NCBI GenBank assembly: GCA_937873285.1
Contig: CALMNV010000275.1
Location: forward strand, 1-5,770
DNA length: 5,770 bases
Direction of reading: 5' to 3'
Source of the DNA: an uncultured Intrasporangium sp.
GTDB taxonomy: Bacteria > Actinomycetota > Actinomycetes > Actinomycetales > Dermatophilaceae
Of the stretch, positions 1-5,675 are shown piece by piece. Below the pieces are notes generated by a model. The model was not told the DNA's origin. It did not search any database and saw only the letters and a program-made list of their open reading frames with translations. Positions within the stretch are counted from its first letter, which is position 1. Every line of letters begins with the position of its first letter. The position numbers were made by a program, and so were the translations under genes.

Positions 1-1
1 C

Positions 2-322
2 GCAAGCCTGCATGAATTCGCCCGGTCGCTCGTCGGGTCGCCCCTCGAGATCACCGAGACCTACCAGTGGGGCGCCGCAAACGGTGACGGCACCCGGGGC
101 GGTGACATCACCGTGGAGGTGGCCGGAGCCCCGGTCGCCCTGCGCGGCACGATGCGCCTCGCCCCGTCCGGGACCGGGTCGACGTTCACCGTCGAGGGCG
201 ACCTCAAGGCCTCCCTCCCGTTCGTCGGCAGCAGGATCGAGAAGGCGGCCGCCCCTGCCGTCACCGAGGCGATGGACAGCGAGTACCGCACCGGCCGGGG
301 CTGGCTGGCGCAGCAGGGCTGA
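2..322 (+). CDS. DUF2505 family protein, C-terminal part (5' end outside window)
   Basis: An open frame runs from the left edge to a TGA at 320-322, giving 106 residues. The visible part looks like the C-terminal two thirds of a DUF2505 protein, a small actinobacterial family of about 160-170 residues that resembles lipid-binding START/SRPBCC-like folds; its function is not established. Recognisable elements are an alternating beta pattern (ITETYQWG, then a charged GDITVEVAGAPVAL strand), the segment RLAPSGTGSTFTVEGDLKAS, and a C-terminal helix with VGSRIEKAAAP that ends in GRGWLAQQG. An internal ATG at 113 is in frame, but the family similarity continues upstream of it, so the true start lies outside the window. 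It converges on pruA with 91 bases between the stops. The family call is from memory of the pattern, not a search. Confidence 0.8.
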   Translation, partial: ASLHEFARSLVGSPLEITETYQWGAANGDGTRGGDITVEVAGAPVALRGTMRLAPSGTGSTFTVEGDLKASLPFVGSRIEKAAAPAVTEAMDSEYRTGRGWLAQQG

Positions 323-369
323 GGCGGGCGGCACACCGCGTCAACTGCCGGATCGAGCGCCCTGCCCCA

Positions 370-388
370 GTCCGGCTGCATCCCGGAC
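370..388. terminator. Weak hairpin between convergent genes, possible bidirectional terminator
   Basis: Between the convergent stops of the DUF2505 gene and pruA there is a perfect 6-bp inverted repeat, GTCCGG (370-375) and CCGGAC (383-388), with a 7-base loop. No T-run follows on either strand, so it is not a canonical intrinsic terminator, and short stems are common by chance at this GC content. Its position is what one would expect for a shared terminator, but support is weak. Confidence 0.2.
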
Positions 389-413
389 GCGTGCGCCGGC
401 GGTCTCGCCCGAC

Positions 414-2042
414 TCAGCGCATGTGCGGATACTCGTGCGACGTCGGGGGCACGAACGTCTCCTTGATGGAGCGCACGCTCGTCCAGCGCAGCAGGTTCTG
501 GGCGGCGCCGGCCTTGTCGTTGGTGCCCGAGGCCCGCCCGCCGCCGAAGGGCTGCTGCCCCACGACGGCGCCGGTCGGCTTGTCGTTGATGTAGAAGTTG
601 CCGGCCGCGAAGCGCAGCCTGGCCGTGGCGTCCGCGATGGCGGCCCGGTCCTGAGCCACGATCGAGCCGGTCAGGCCGTAGGGCGAGACCCGCTCCAGCT
701 GGTCCAGCGCCGTGTCGTAGTCGCCGTCGTCGAACACGTGCACGGACAGGATGGGGCCGAAGTACTCGGTGCGCAACGACTCGTCGGTCGGGTCCTTCAC
801 CTCGAGGATCGTCGGCCGCACGAAGTAGCCCACCGAGTCGTCATAGCTGCCGCCGGCGACGACGTCCACGCCTGTCGTGGCGTGTGCCCGGTCGATCGCG
901 CCCTTGTGCTTGGCGAAGGCCCGCGCGTCGATGACCGCGCCGAGGAAGTTGTGCAGGTCGGTCACGTCGCCCTGCCGGAGGTCGTCGGTGACCGCCACGA
1001 GGTCATCGCGCACCCGCGACCACAGCGACGCCGGCAGGTAGGCCCGTGACGCGGCCGAGCACTTCTGCCCCTGGTACTCGAACGCCCCGCGGACCATGGC
1101 CGTGCGCAGCACGTCGGGGTCCGCGCTCGGGTGGGCAAGAATGAAGTCCTTGCCGCCCGTCTCCCCCACCAGGCGCGGGTAGCTGCGGTAGCGGGGCAGG
1201 TTTGCGGCCACCTCGGTCCAGAGCAGCTGGAAGGTGGGCGTCGAGCCGGTGAAGTGGATGCCGGCTAGGCCCTCGTCGGCGAGGACCACGGTCGAGACGT
1301 CGCGGCCGTCGCCGGCCACGAGGTTGATGACGCCCGGCGGCATACCGGCCTCTTCGAGCAGCTCCATCGTCAGCTGGGCGGCCAGCTGCTGGGTGGGGGC
1401 GGGCTTCCACACCACGGTGTTGCCCATCAGCGCGGGAGCGGTCGGCAGGTTGCCCGCGATCGCGGTGAAGTTGAACGGCGTGACCGCATAGACGAACCCC
1501 TCGAGCGGGCGGTAGTCGGAGCGGTTCCACACCCCCTTGGCGTGCAGCGGCGGCTGATCGGCGAGCAGCTCGCGGGCGAAGTGCACGTTGACCCGCCAGA
1601 AGTCGATGAGCTCGCAGGCGGCGTCGATCTCCGCCTGGTATGCCGTCTTGGACTGTCCCAGCATCGTCGCCGCGTTGAGGCGCGCCCGCCACGGTCCGGA
1701 GAGCAGCTCGGCCGCCTTGAGCAGCACCGCAGCCCGGTCGTCGAACGCCAGGTCCCGCCAGCCTGGGCCGGCGGCCTTGGCGGCGTCGACCGCGGCCCGG
1801 GCCTCCCCCGTCGTCGCGTTGCGCAGGGTGCCCAGCGTCTTGGCGTGCGCGTGAGGCTGGCGCACGGGCACCGGCGACCCGTCCCCGACGACGCGGCGGC
1901 CGCCGATGGTGTGGGGCAGCTCCCCCCGGTCCTCACCCAGCTGCGCAAGCGCGGCCTCGAGCGCGGCCCGCTCCGGCGAGCCCGGAGCGTAGTCGAGCGC
2001 CGGCTCGTTGGCCGGAGGCGGCACGGCGGTCACGGCATCCAT
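414..2042 (-). CDS. pruA: L-glutamate gamma-semialdehyde dehydrogenase (1-pyrroline-5-carboxylate dehydrogenase)
   Basis: This NAD-dependent aldehyde dehydrogenase oxidises glutamate semialdehyde (the open form of pyrroline-5-carboxylate) to glutamate, the second step of proline catabolism, in the cytoplasm. The 542 residues match the usual length of the stand-alone actinobacterial enzyme. The N-terminus MDAVTAVPPPANEP and the DYAPGSPERA segment are typical of it. ALDH motifs are intact: the oxyanion-hole region PFNFTAIAGN (189-198, Asn191), IHFTGST (262-268), the general base Glu294 in VGETGGKD, the catalytic Cys328 in GQKCSAASR, TEYFGP (425-430), and the C-terminal PFGGGRASGTNDKAG. The ATG at 2042 is supported by a perfect AGGAGG five bases upstream. 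It follows the DUF4870 gene by 65 bases and is last in the minus-strand block. No proline dehydrogenase gene lies beside it within the window. Family assignment is firm; regulation is not visible. Confidence 0.96.
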   Translation of the reverse strand: MDAVTAVPPPANEPALDYAPGSPERAALEAALAQLGEDRGELPHTIGGRRVVGDGSPVPVRQPHAHAKTLGTLRNATTGEARAAVDAAKAAGPGWRDLAFDDRAAVLLKAAELLSGPWRARLNAATMLGQSKTAYQAEIDAACELIDFWRVNVHFARELLADQPPLHAKGVWNRSDYRPLEGFVYAVTPFNFTAIAGNLPTAPALMGNTVVWKPAPTQQLAAQLTMELLEEAGMPPGVINLVAGDGRDVSTVVLADEGLAGIHFTGSTPTFQLLWTEVAANLPRYRSYPRLVGETGGKDFILAHPSADPDVLRTAMVRGAFEYQGQKCSAASRAYLPASLWSRVRDDLVAVTDDLRQGDVTDLHNFLGAVIDARAFAKHKGAIDRAHATTGVDVVAGGSYDDSVGYFVRPTILEVKDPTDESLRTEYFGPILSVHVFDDGDYDTALDQLERVSPYGLTGSIVAQDRAAIADATARLRFAAGNFYINDKPTGAVVGQQPFGGGRASGTNDKAGAAQNLLRWTSVRSIKETFVPPTSHEYPHMR

Positions 2043-2047
2043 CTCGT

Positions 2048-2053
2048 CCTCCT
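2048..2053 (-). promoter_or_regulatory. Strong Shine-Dalgarno of pruA (AGGAGG)
   Basis: On the minus strand, AGGAGG is followed by ACGAG and then the ATG at 2042-2040. This is a perfect anti-16S match at ideal spacing, and it fixes the pruA start. It is the only clear Shine-Dalgarno in the window; the neighbouring genes lack one. Confidence 0.85.
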
Positions 2054-2107
2054 GGTCGTCCGCGCGGATCGCCAGCCTCGGGCGGCCCGCCCCATGCTGT
2101 CACGGCC

Positions 2108-2527
2108 TCACCGCAGCACGCTGATGCCCCACGGGTAGCGGTACTCCTGGCCGTGATAGGCCCGCACGGCTCCGACGAGGTGGAACAGGATGCTCGCGAC
2201 GAAGACCACCGCCCAGAGCAGCAGCGCGACGGGAATGCCGATGAGGGTGATGAAGAAGACCCAGCCGATGACCGTCAGCAGCCAGAGGACGATGTTGAAG
2301 TTGAAGGCACCGGCCGCCGAGCGGCGCACCATCGCGCTCCTGTCCCGGTAGAGCGCCCACACGACGAGGGGGCCGACGAAGGAGAGCCAGCCGGCAGACA
2401 GGACGGCCGCGGCGAGGGCGGACCCGTGGGCGACCACGGCCCAGGTGCGCTCCTCGTCGGCGCGCAACGACAGCCCGGGACGGGCGTCTCTGGTGGGGTC
2501 GGGGGCATAGGGATCAGAGGTGCTCAT
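2108..2527 (-). CDS. DUF4870 domain-containing small membrane protein
   Basis: This is a 139-residue protein with a short polar N-terminal tail (residues 1-25, rich in Asp, Pro and Arg) and then a DUF4870-type core. The core begins with EERTWAVVAHGSALAA, which leads into the first hydrophobic segment (about 29-59), followed by the conserved polar loop YRDRSAMVRRSAAGAFNFN (60-78). Two more hydrophobic stretches follow (about 79-97 and 99-121), ending in AVRAYHGQEYRYPW. This order (VAH, then VRRSAxxAFNFN, then a paired hairpin and a short YRYP tail) is characteristic of the family, which is widespread in bacteria and has no assigned function. The frame is open further upstream, to about 2740, but that part is low-complexity and unlike the family. 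The ATG at 2527, which begins MSTSDPY, is therefore chosen. There is no good Shine-Dalgarno: GGGGA lies too close to the ATG. Confidence 0.88.
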   Translation of the reverse strand: MSTSDPYAPDPTRDARPGLSLRADEERTWAVVAHGSALAAAVLSAGWLSFVGPLVVWALYRDRSAMVRRSAAGAFNFNIVLWLLTVIGWVFFITLIGIPVALLLWAVVFVASILFHLVGAVRAYHGQEYRYPWGISVLR

Positions 2528-2533
2528 GTCCCC

Positions 2534-2539
2534 AGTGTG
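2534..2539 (-). promoter_or_regulatory. Possible weak -10 element for a leaderless DUF4870 transcript
   Basis: On the minus strand, CACACT ends six bases before the ATG at 2527. It keeps the two most conserved -10 positions (A at position 2, T at position 6) but not the initial T. The spacing would place transcription start at or near the A of the ATG. It is weak alone; its main value is as part of a pattern shared by three other genes in the window. Confidence 0.2.
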
Positions 2540-2612
2540 CGCGCCGCGGCCGCTGCCCGGCCATGCTGGGTCGCCCTGAGCGCACCCTGAGTCGATCCCG
2601 AGCGGCTGGGGG

Positions 2613-3296
2613 TCACCCGGCCGGCTGCGCATCGAGCCGCAGCGCGCACACCTGGCTGTCCTCGCCGGCGATGCCGAGCCGCTCGAACAGCGCGCCGGCC
2701 AGCTCGAGGTGGCCGGTCCCGTTGGGGTGCACCGGGTCACCGAACCAGGGCTCGTCGTCCGCCGCCGCCCACCGGGCGTGGTGGTCGACGAGGACGACGC
2801 CGAGGTCGGCGGCGAGGGACCGGACCTCCGCAGCGTATGCCGCGACGACGTCGGGGTCCGGGCCTGCGCCGGGTCGCACCGGCGGCGGGGTCTGCAGCAG
2901 CACCGTCGCCCCCACGTCGCGGGAGCGTTGCACGACCTGGTCGAGCGCGTAGCGGTAGGAGCGGACCCCCTCGGGCCCGGCGTTGGCGTCGTTGGCGCCG
3001 AACATCACCGTCACGACGTCCGGCGCGAAACGAGCCACTCGCCAGTGGAACTCGGGCAGGACGTCCGAGGCCGTCGCGCCGGCCACGCCGCTGTTGACGA
3101 CGGCGTCGGCGCGACGTCCGAGCTCGCCCCGCACCCGCTCGGCGAAGTGCTCGACATAGGAGCGCCGACCCCGGGTGTGGGTGACGCCCTGGGTGATGCT
3201 GTCGCCGATGAAGACCCACGTCACGGGCGGCCCGGCGAGGATCTCGACGATCCGGTCGGCGTCCCGTCTGGCGTACTCGGCGGCGGTCAGATCCAT
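2613..3296 (-). CDS. SGNH/GDSL-family hydrolase (esterase/lipase-like), cytoplasmic
   Basis: This 227-residue protein has all four SGNH blocks. Block I is FIGDSITQG with nucleophile Ser33. Block II is NSGVAGAT (68-75), which carries the oxyanion-hole Gly. Block III is FGANDAN (99-105) with Asn102. Block V is GDPVHPNGTGH (186-196), with Asp187 and His190 completing the triad. There is no signal peptide: the start MDLTAAEYARRDADRI is polar, so it should act in the cytoplasm. Such enzymes cleave esters or remove acyl groups, and the substrate cannot be predicted here. It lies 37 bases downstream of the DUF6912 gene and 85 upstream of the DUF4870 gene on the same strand. Its company with a WS/DGAT acyltransferase would suit a lipid-linked esterase, but that is inference. 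The start lacks a Shine-Dalgarno but has a -10-like hexamer just upstream. Confidence 0.92.
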   Translation of the reverse strand: MDLTAAEYARRDADRIVEILAGPPVTWVFIGDSITQGVTHTRGRRSYVEHFAERVRGELGRRADAVVNSGVAGATASDVLPEFHWRVARFAPDVVTVMFGANDANAGPEGVRSYRYALDQVVQRSRDVGATVLLQTPPPVRPGAGPDPDVVAAYAAEVRSLAADLGVVLVDHHARWAAADDEPWFGDPVHPNGTGHLELAGALFERLGIAGEDSQVCALRLDAQPAG

Positions 3297-3302
3297 GGCG
3301 GC

Positions 3303-3308
3303 AAGCTA
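3303..3308 (-). promoter_or_regulatory. Candidate -10 box (TAGCTT) for a leaderless SGNH hydrolase transcript
   Basis: On the minus strand, TAGCTT fits the actinobacterial -10 consensus TANNNT. It ends six bases before the ATG at 3296, so transcription would begin at the A of the start codon. No Shine-Dalgarno is present in GCTAGCTTGCCGCC. I see no good -35. If real, the gene has its own promoter in addition to any read-through from the WS/DGAT-DUF6912 pair. Confidence 0.35.
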
Positions 3309-3333
3309 GCACCGCGCTGTGGCGCAGCGAGGC

Positions 3334-3834
3334 TCAGGAGGTCGCAGGTGGCGACAGCAGCCGACGCACCTCGTCGAGCTCGGTGACGTCGTGCCACATC
3401 ATCTCGTCCGTCCCCAGCTCGTTGACCCCATGCGCGTCGCCCACCCGCGCGTCGGTCACCGGCTCGTCAGCCGCTTGCCCGTCGACGTGCAGCGACGCCA
3501 CCCGATCGAGCGGCAGGGCCGCCACGAGCAGCACCACGGAGGCGACGCTGCCCGGCTGCCCGGGGGGCAGGACCGAGGCGGGGTCCGCGTCTGCCGCCAC
3601 GACCACGCGCCGGTCACCCGGCCGCGCGCGCACGGCGGACGCCGCGGCAGCCGCGTCGCAGAAGGCGGCATACTCCAGCTCCTCCACGTCGGCGCCGCCT
3701 CCGAGGGCCGACAGCCCGGGCGTCACGGCGTACGCGATGCGCGGGGCGTCCGGCGCCGCCGCGAGCGCTCCGCCGTCGGCCAGCGCATCGAGCTCCGCAC
3801 GCCCGGCGGGGACGTAGACACGCACGACGGGCAT
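3334..3834 (-). CDS. DUF6912 family protein (function unknown)
   Basis: This is a 166-residue soluble protein without signal peptide or membrane segments. It matches my memory of an actinobacterial conserved hypothetical family, now called DUF6912. Landmarks are the N-terminal strand RVYVPA (5-10), YAVTP (35-39), the acidic helix VEELEYAAFCDAA (50-62), the strand RRVVVAAD (75-82), LPLDRVASLHVD (107-118), and the C-terminal DEMMWHDVTELDEV (143-156), where family members end in a similar D-E-(L/M)-(L/M)-W-(H/Y)-D/A-x-x-E-L pattern. No catalytic motif is recognisable. Its ATG shares its A with the TGA of the upstream WS/DGAT gene (TGATG), so the two are almost certainly on one transcript and translationally coupled. 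That is the best available clue to its role. The start at RVYVPA minus four residues is natural for the family. Confidence 0.8.
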   Translation of the reverse strand: MPVVRVYVPAGRAELDALADGGALAAAPDAPRIAYAVTPGLSALGGGADVEELEYAAFCDAAAAASAVRARPGDRRVVVAADADPASVLPPGQPGSVASVVLLVAALPLDRVASLHVDGQAADEPVTDARVGDAHGVNELGTDEMMWHDVTELDEVRRLLSPPATS

Positions 3835-3836
3835 CA
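3832..3836 (-). other. TGATG stop-start overlap coupling WS/DGAT to DUF6912
   Basis: On the minus strand, the WS/DGAT stop TGA (3836-3834) and the DUF6912 start ATG (3834-3832) share one base. This arrangement is typical of termination-reinitiation coupling and explains why no separate Shine-Dalgarno is needed for the second gene. Confidence 0.85.
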
Positions 3837-5258
3837 GCCCTCACCGCCACTCGTGAGCTCGGCCAGGGCGTCGACGATGGACTGCCCGAGCACGTCGACG
3901 TCCGGCATCGCGTCGCGGTCGGCATTGAGGCCGTAGAAGACCCCGCCGTCGTAGGAGGTGACTCCGACCGCGAGCGCCTGCCCCTTCGCGAGCGGGGTCA
4001 CCGGGTAGGTCGAGACCATCCGGGCGCTGCCGGCATACAGCGGCTGCTGCGGCCCGGGCACGTTGGTGACCATGACGTTGTAGAGCCGTCGGGACATCGC
4101 CGAGCCGAGCCGGGCACCGAGGGCGTGGAGCGTCGGTGGCGCGAAGCCGGCGAGGTTGGCCAGGGACGAGGCTCCGACGGCCTGGCCGGCCTCCATCTGC
4201 TGTCGCATGGCGAAGGCGATCTGGTGCAGGCGCATCGACGGGGACGGCTCCCCCACCGGCAGGTCGACGACGCAGGCCATCACCTCGTTGGCGTACATCC
4301 CCGTCGGGTCGTCGCCGTAGACACTGACAGGCACCATGGCCCGCACGACGCTGCCCCGCCCGACCGGCTCGCCCCGGCCGAGCAGCCAGGTCCGCAGGCC
4401 GCCGGCCACCGTCGCGAGGATGACGTCGTTGACGGTCACGTCCTCGGCATAGGGACCGCGGGCAAGCCAGGCCCGCACGGTGCGGTAGTCCTCGAGATCG
4501 GTGGCGATCAGTGTCCACCGCCGCGCCGTGCCGATCGCGGTGTTGAGCGGCGAGCCGGGCGCCGGACGAGCGGCGGTGCGGGCCACGGTGCCCAGCAACG
4601 CGCTCGCCGACTCCGCGGCCTGCCGCCCGACGCTGAGGGCGTCGTTGAGGCCGCCACGGACCAGGTCCACCACCTGGGTGGGCCGGCGGACGACGTCGAC
4701 CAGCGCCCCGGTGACGAGCTCGACAGAGGACGGCGCCCGCTGCGGCTCCCACGGGCCCAGCTCGCGGTCGGGGACCCGGGCGTCGCGCTCTGCGTCGACG
4801 AGCACGTGGGCGATGTCGAGGGCGTGGACGCCGTCGATGAGCGCCTGGTGGGTCTTGGTGACCAGGGCGAAGCGGCCGCCCTCGAGCCCTTCCAGGAGGT
4901 AGACCTCCCACAGCGGCCGGCGGCGGTCGAGGCGTCGGGGCTGGACTCGCGAGACGAAGTCCTGCAGCTGCCGCTCGGTGCCCGGCCGGGGCAGGGCGGC
5001 CCGGCGCACGTGGTAGCTGAGGTCGAAGTGCTCGTCGTCGACCCACACGGGGTTGGCGAGACGGCCGGGCACGTCGCGCACCTTCTGCCGGAAGCGCGGG
5101 ATGGCGCCGATGCGCTCCTCGATGATCTGCACGAGCTGGTCGAGATCGAATCCGGCCCGGGGCGGCTCGAACACCATGACGGACCCGACGTGCATCGCCG
5201 TCGTGGAGTGCTCGAGGTAGAGGAACGACGCGTCGAGCGAGGTGAGCCGGTCGGGCAT
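3834..5258 (-). CDS. Wax ester synthase/diacylglycerol acyltransferase (WS/DGAT), with variant HQxxxDG motif
   Basis: Enzymes of this family transfer acyl groups from acyl-CoA to diacylglycerol or fatty alcohols, making triacylglycerol or wax esters for storage. The 474 residues are the usual length. The start MPDRLTSLDASFLYLE is the family's canonical N-terminus, followed by AMHVG (21-25), IPRFRQKV (53-60), PLWEVYLLEGL (115-125), the active-site region THQALIDG (136-143), PGSPLNTAIGTARRW (234-248), VNDVILA (276-282, the conserved ND), and VMVTNVPGP (395-403). The oddity is in the HHxxxDG motif: the first His (His137) and Asp142-Gly143 are present, but the second position is Gln138 (codon CAG). 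That His is usually taken as the catalytic base, so activity or substrate may differ. From memory, several actinobacterial paralogues share this HQ form. The frame stays open upstream of 5258 but without family resemblance. The stop overlaps the DUF6912 start; the divergent lipoprotein gene starts 40 bases away. Confidence 0.94.
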   Translation of the reverse strand: MPDRLTSLDASFLYLEHSTTAMHVGSVMVFEPPRAGFDLDQLVQIIEERIGAIPRFRQKVRDVPGRLANPVWVDDEHFDLSYHVRRAALPRPGTERQLQDFVSRVQPRRLDRRRPLWEVYLLEGLEGGRFALVTKTHQALIDGVHALDIAHVLVDAERDARVPDRELGPWEPQRAPSSVELVTGALVDVVRRPTQVVDLVRGGLNDALSVGRQAAESASALLGTVARTAARPAPGSPLNTAIGTARRWTLIATDLEDYRTVRAWLARGPYAEDVTVNDVILATVAGGLRTWLLGRGEPVGRGSVVRAMVPVSVYGDDPTGMYANEVMACVVDLPVGEPSPSMRLHQIAFAMRQQMEAGQAVGASSLANLAGFAPPTLHALGARLGSAMSRRLYNVMVTNVPGPQQPLYAGSARMVSTYPVTPLAKGQALAVGVTSYDGGVFYGLNADRDAMPDVDVLGQSIVDALAELTSGGEG

Positions 5259-5264
5259 GGCGAC

Positions 5265-5270
5265 ACTCTG
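5265..5270 (-). promoter_or_regulatory. Possible weak -10 element for a leaderless WS/DGAT transcript
   Basis: On the minus strand, CAGAGT ends six bases before the ATG at 5258. It keeps the A and T of the -10 consensus TANNNT but not its first T. There is no Shine-Dalgarno in the bases before the ATG. With only 40 bases between divergent start codons, any promoter for this gene must lie here or inside the lipoprotein gene. Confidence 0.2.
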
Positions 5271-5285
5271 CCAGAAGGCACTGTC

Positions 5286-5291
5286 TACCAT
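5286..5291 (+). promoter_or_regulatory. Candidate -10 box (TACCAT) for a leaderless lipoprotein transcript
   Basis: TACCAT matches TANNNT and ends seven bases before the ATG at 5299, the spacing expected if transcription starts at the start codon. No Shine-Dalgarno lies between them (CGGTGCC). No convincing -35 is visible; any -35 would sit on top of the divergent gene's start region. Confidence 0.35.
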
Positions 5292-5298
5292 CGGTGCC

Positions 5299-5673
5299 AT
5301 GTCGCCGACCCGTCTCCTGGCGTATGGCGCCGCGCTCCTCCTGCTCTGGCTGCCTGGCGCCTGCGGCTCGCCGCCGGCTCCCGACCCGACAGCGAGCGCC
5401 GCGCCAGGCCCGACGGTGACCCGCACGGTGACCATCACCGGGTCGCGCGTCGAGCCTCCGCCAGCCTCGGTCGACCTGCCTGTCGGAGGACGCCTGGTGC
5501 TCGTGGTGACCAGCGACCACGACGACTCGCTCCATGCCCACGGCTTCGACGTGTCCGCCGACCTCAGGGCGGGGGTGCCCACGACGGTGGCCCTGTCCGG
5601 CACGACGCCGGGCGTCTACGAGGTCGAGAGCCACGATCCGTCCCTGACCCTGCTCACCGTCGCGGTGCGCTGA
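5299..5673 (+). CDS. Predicted lipoprotein with cupredoxin-like domain
   Basis: This is a 124-residue exported protein. The N-terminus has Arg5, a hydrophobic core (LLAYGAALLLLWL, 6-18) and Cys22 in LPGACGS. That reads as a lipoprotein signal peptide, although Pro at -3 is unusual for a lipobox. A Pro/Ala/Ser/Thr linker follows (24-40), then a small beta-rich domain: VTITGSRVEPPPASVDLPVG (45-63), LVLVVTSDHDDSLHAHGFD (66-84), LRAGVPTTVALSGTTPGVYEVESHD (89-113) and a final strand LTLLTVAVR. This is the layout of cupredoxin-like domains, with a His-x-His pair (His79, His81) and His112, but there is no second Cys and no late Met, so a type 1 copper site is not supported. Many actinobacteria carry such proteins as hypotheticals. 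The ATG at 5299 is preferred over in-frame ATGs at 5242 and 5257 because the signal peptide begins there. It is divergent from WS/DGAT, and the next gene follows after two bases. Confidence 0.82.
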   Translation: MSPTRLLAYGAALLLLWLPGACGSPPAPDPTASAAPGPTVTRTVTITGSRVEPPPASVDLPVGGRLVLVVTSDHDDSLHAHGFDVSADLRAGVPTTVALSGTTPGVYEVESHDPSLTLLTVAVR

Positions 5674-5675
5674 CC

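Noticed and set aside
12..1049. Long plus-strand open frame (345 codons) antisense to pruA
   Set aside because: It is Arg/Pro/Ala/Gly-rich with no family resemblance, and spans the DUF2505 end and the opposite strand of a confidently identified gene. Long spurious frames are expected at this GC content.
2080..2092. GC-only hairpin (GGGCG, 3-base loop, CGCCC) between the DUF4870 gene and pruA as a terminator
   Set aside because: The stem is only 5 bp with no T-run, and short GC stems are common by chance here. Not supportable as a terminator or attenuator.
2548..2562. Inverted repeat GGCCG / CGGCC upstream of the DUF4870 gene as an operator
   Set aside because: The stem is only 5 bp of pure G+C in a GC-rich spacer, which is at the level expected by chance.
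2574..2591. Direct repeat of CCCTGAG in the SGNH-DUF4870 spacer
   Set aside because: There are two copies of seven bases only, with no further copies or known regulator site; too little to call an operator.
2528..2740. N-terminal extension of the DUF4870 protein
   Set aside because: The upstream part is Ser/Arg/Pro-rich, unlike the family, and overlaps the 3' end of the SGNH hydrolase gene.
5242..5298. Earlier starts for the lipoprotein (ATG at 5242 or 5257)
   Set aside because: They would put about 14-19 unrelated residues in front of a well-formed signal peptide and overlap the start of WS/DGAT.
5259..5603. N-terminal extension of WS/DGAT to an upstream ATG, including an in-frame ATG at 5291
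   Set aside because: MPDRLTSLDASFLYLE is the family's normal N-terminus; the extra residues have no family resemblance and would overlap the divergent lipoprotein gene.
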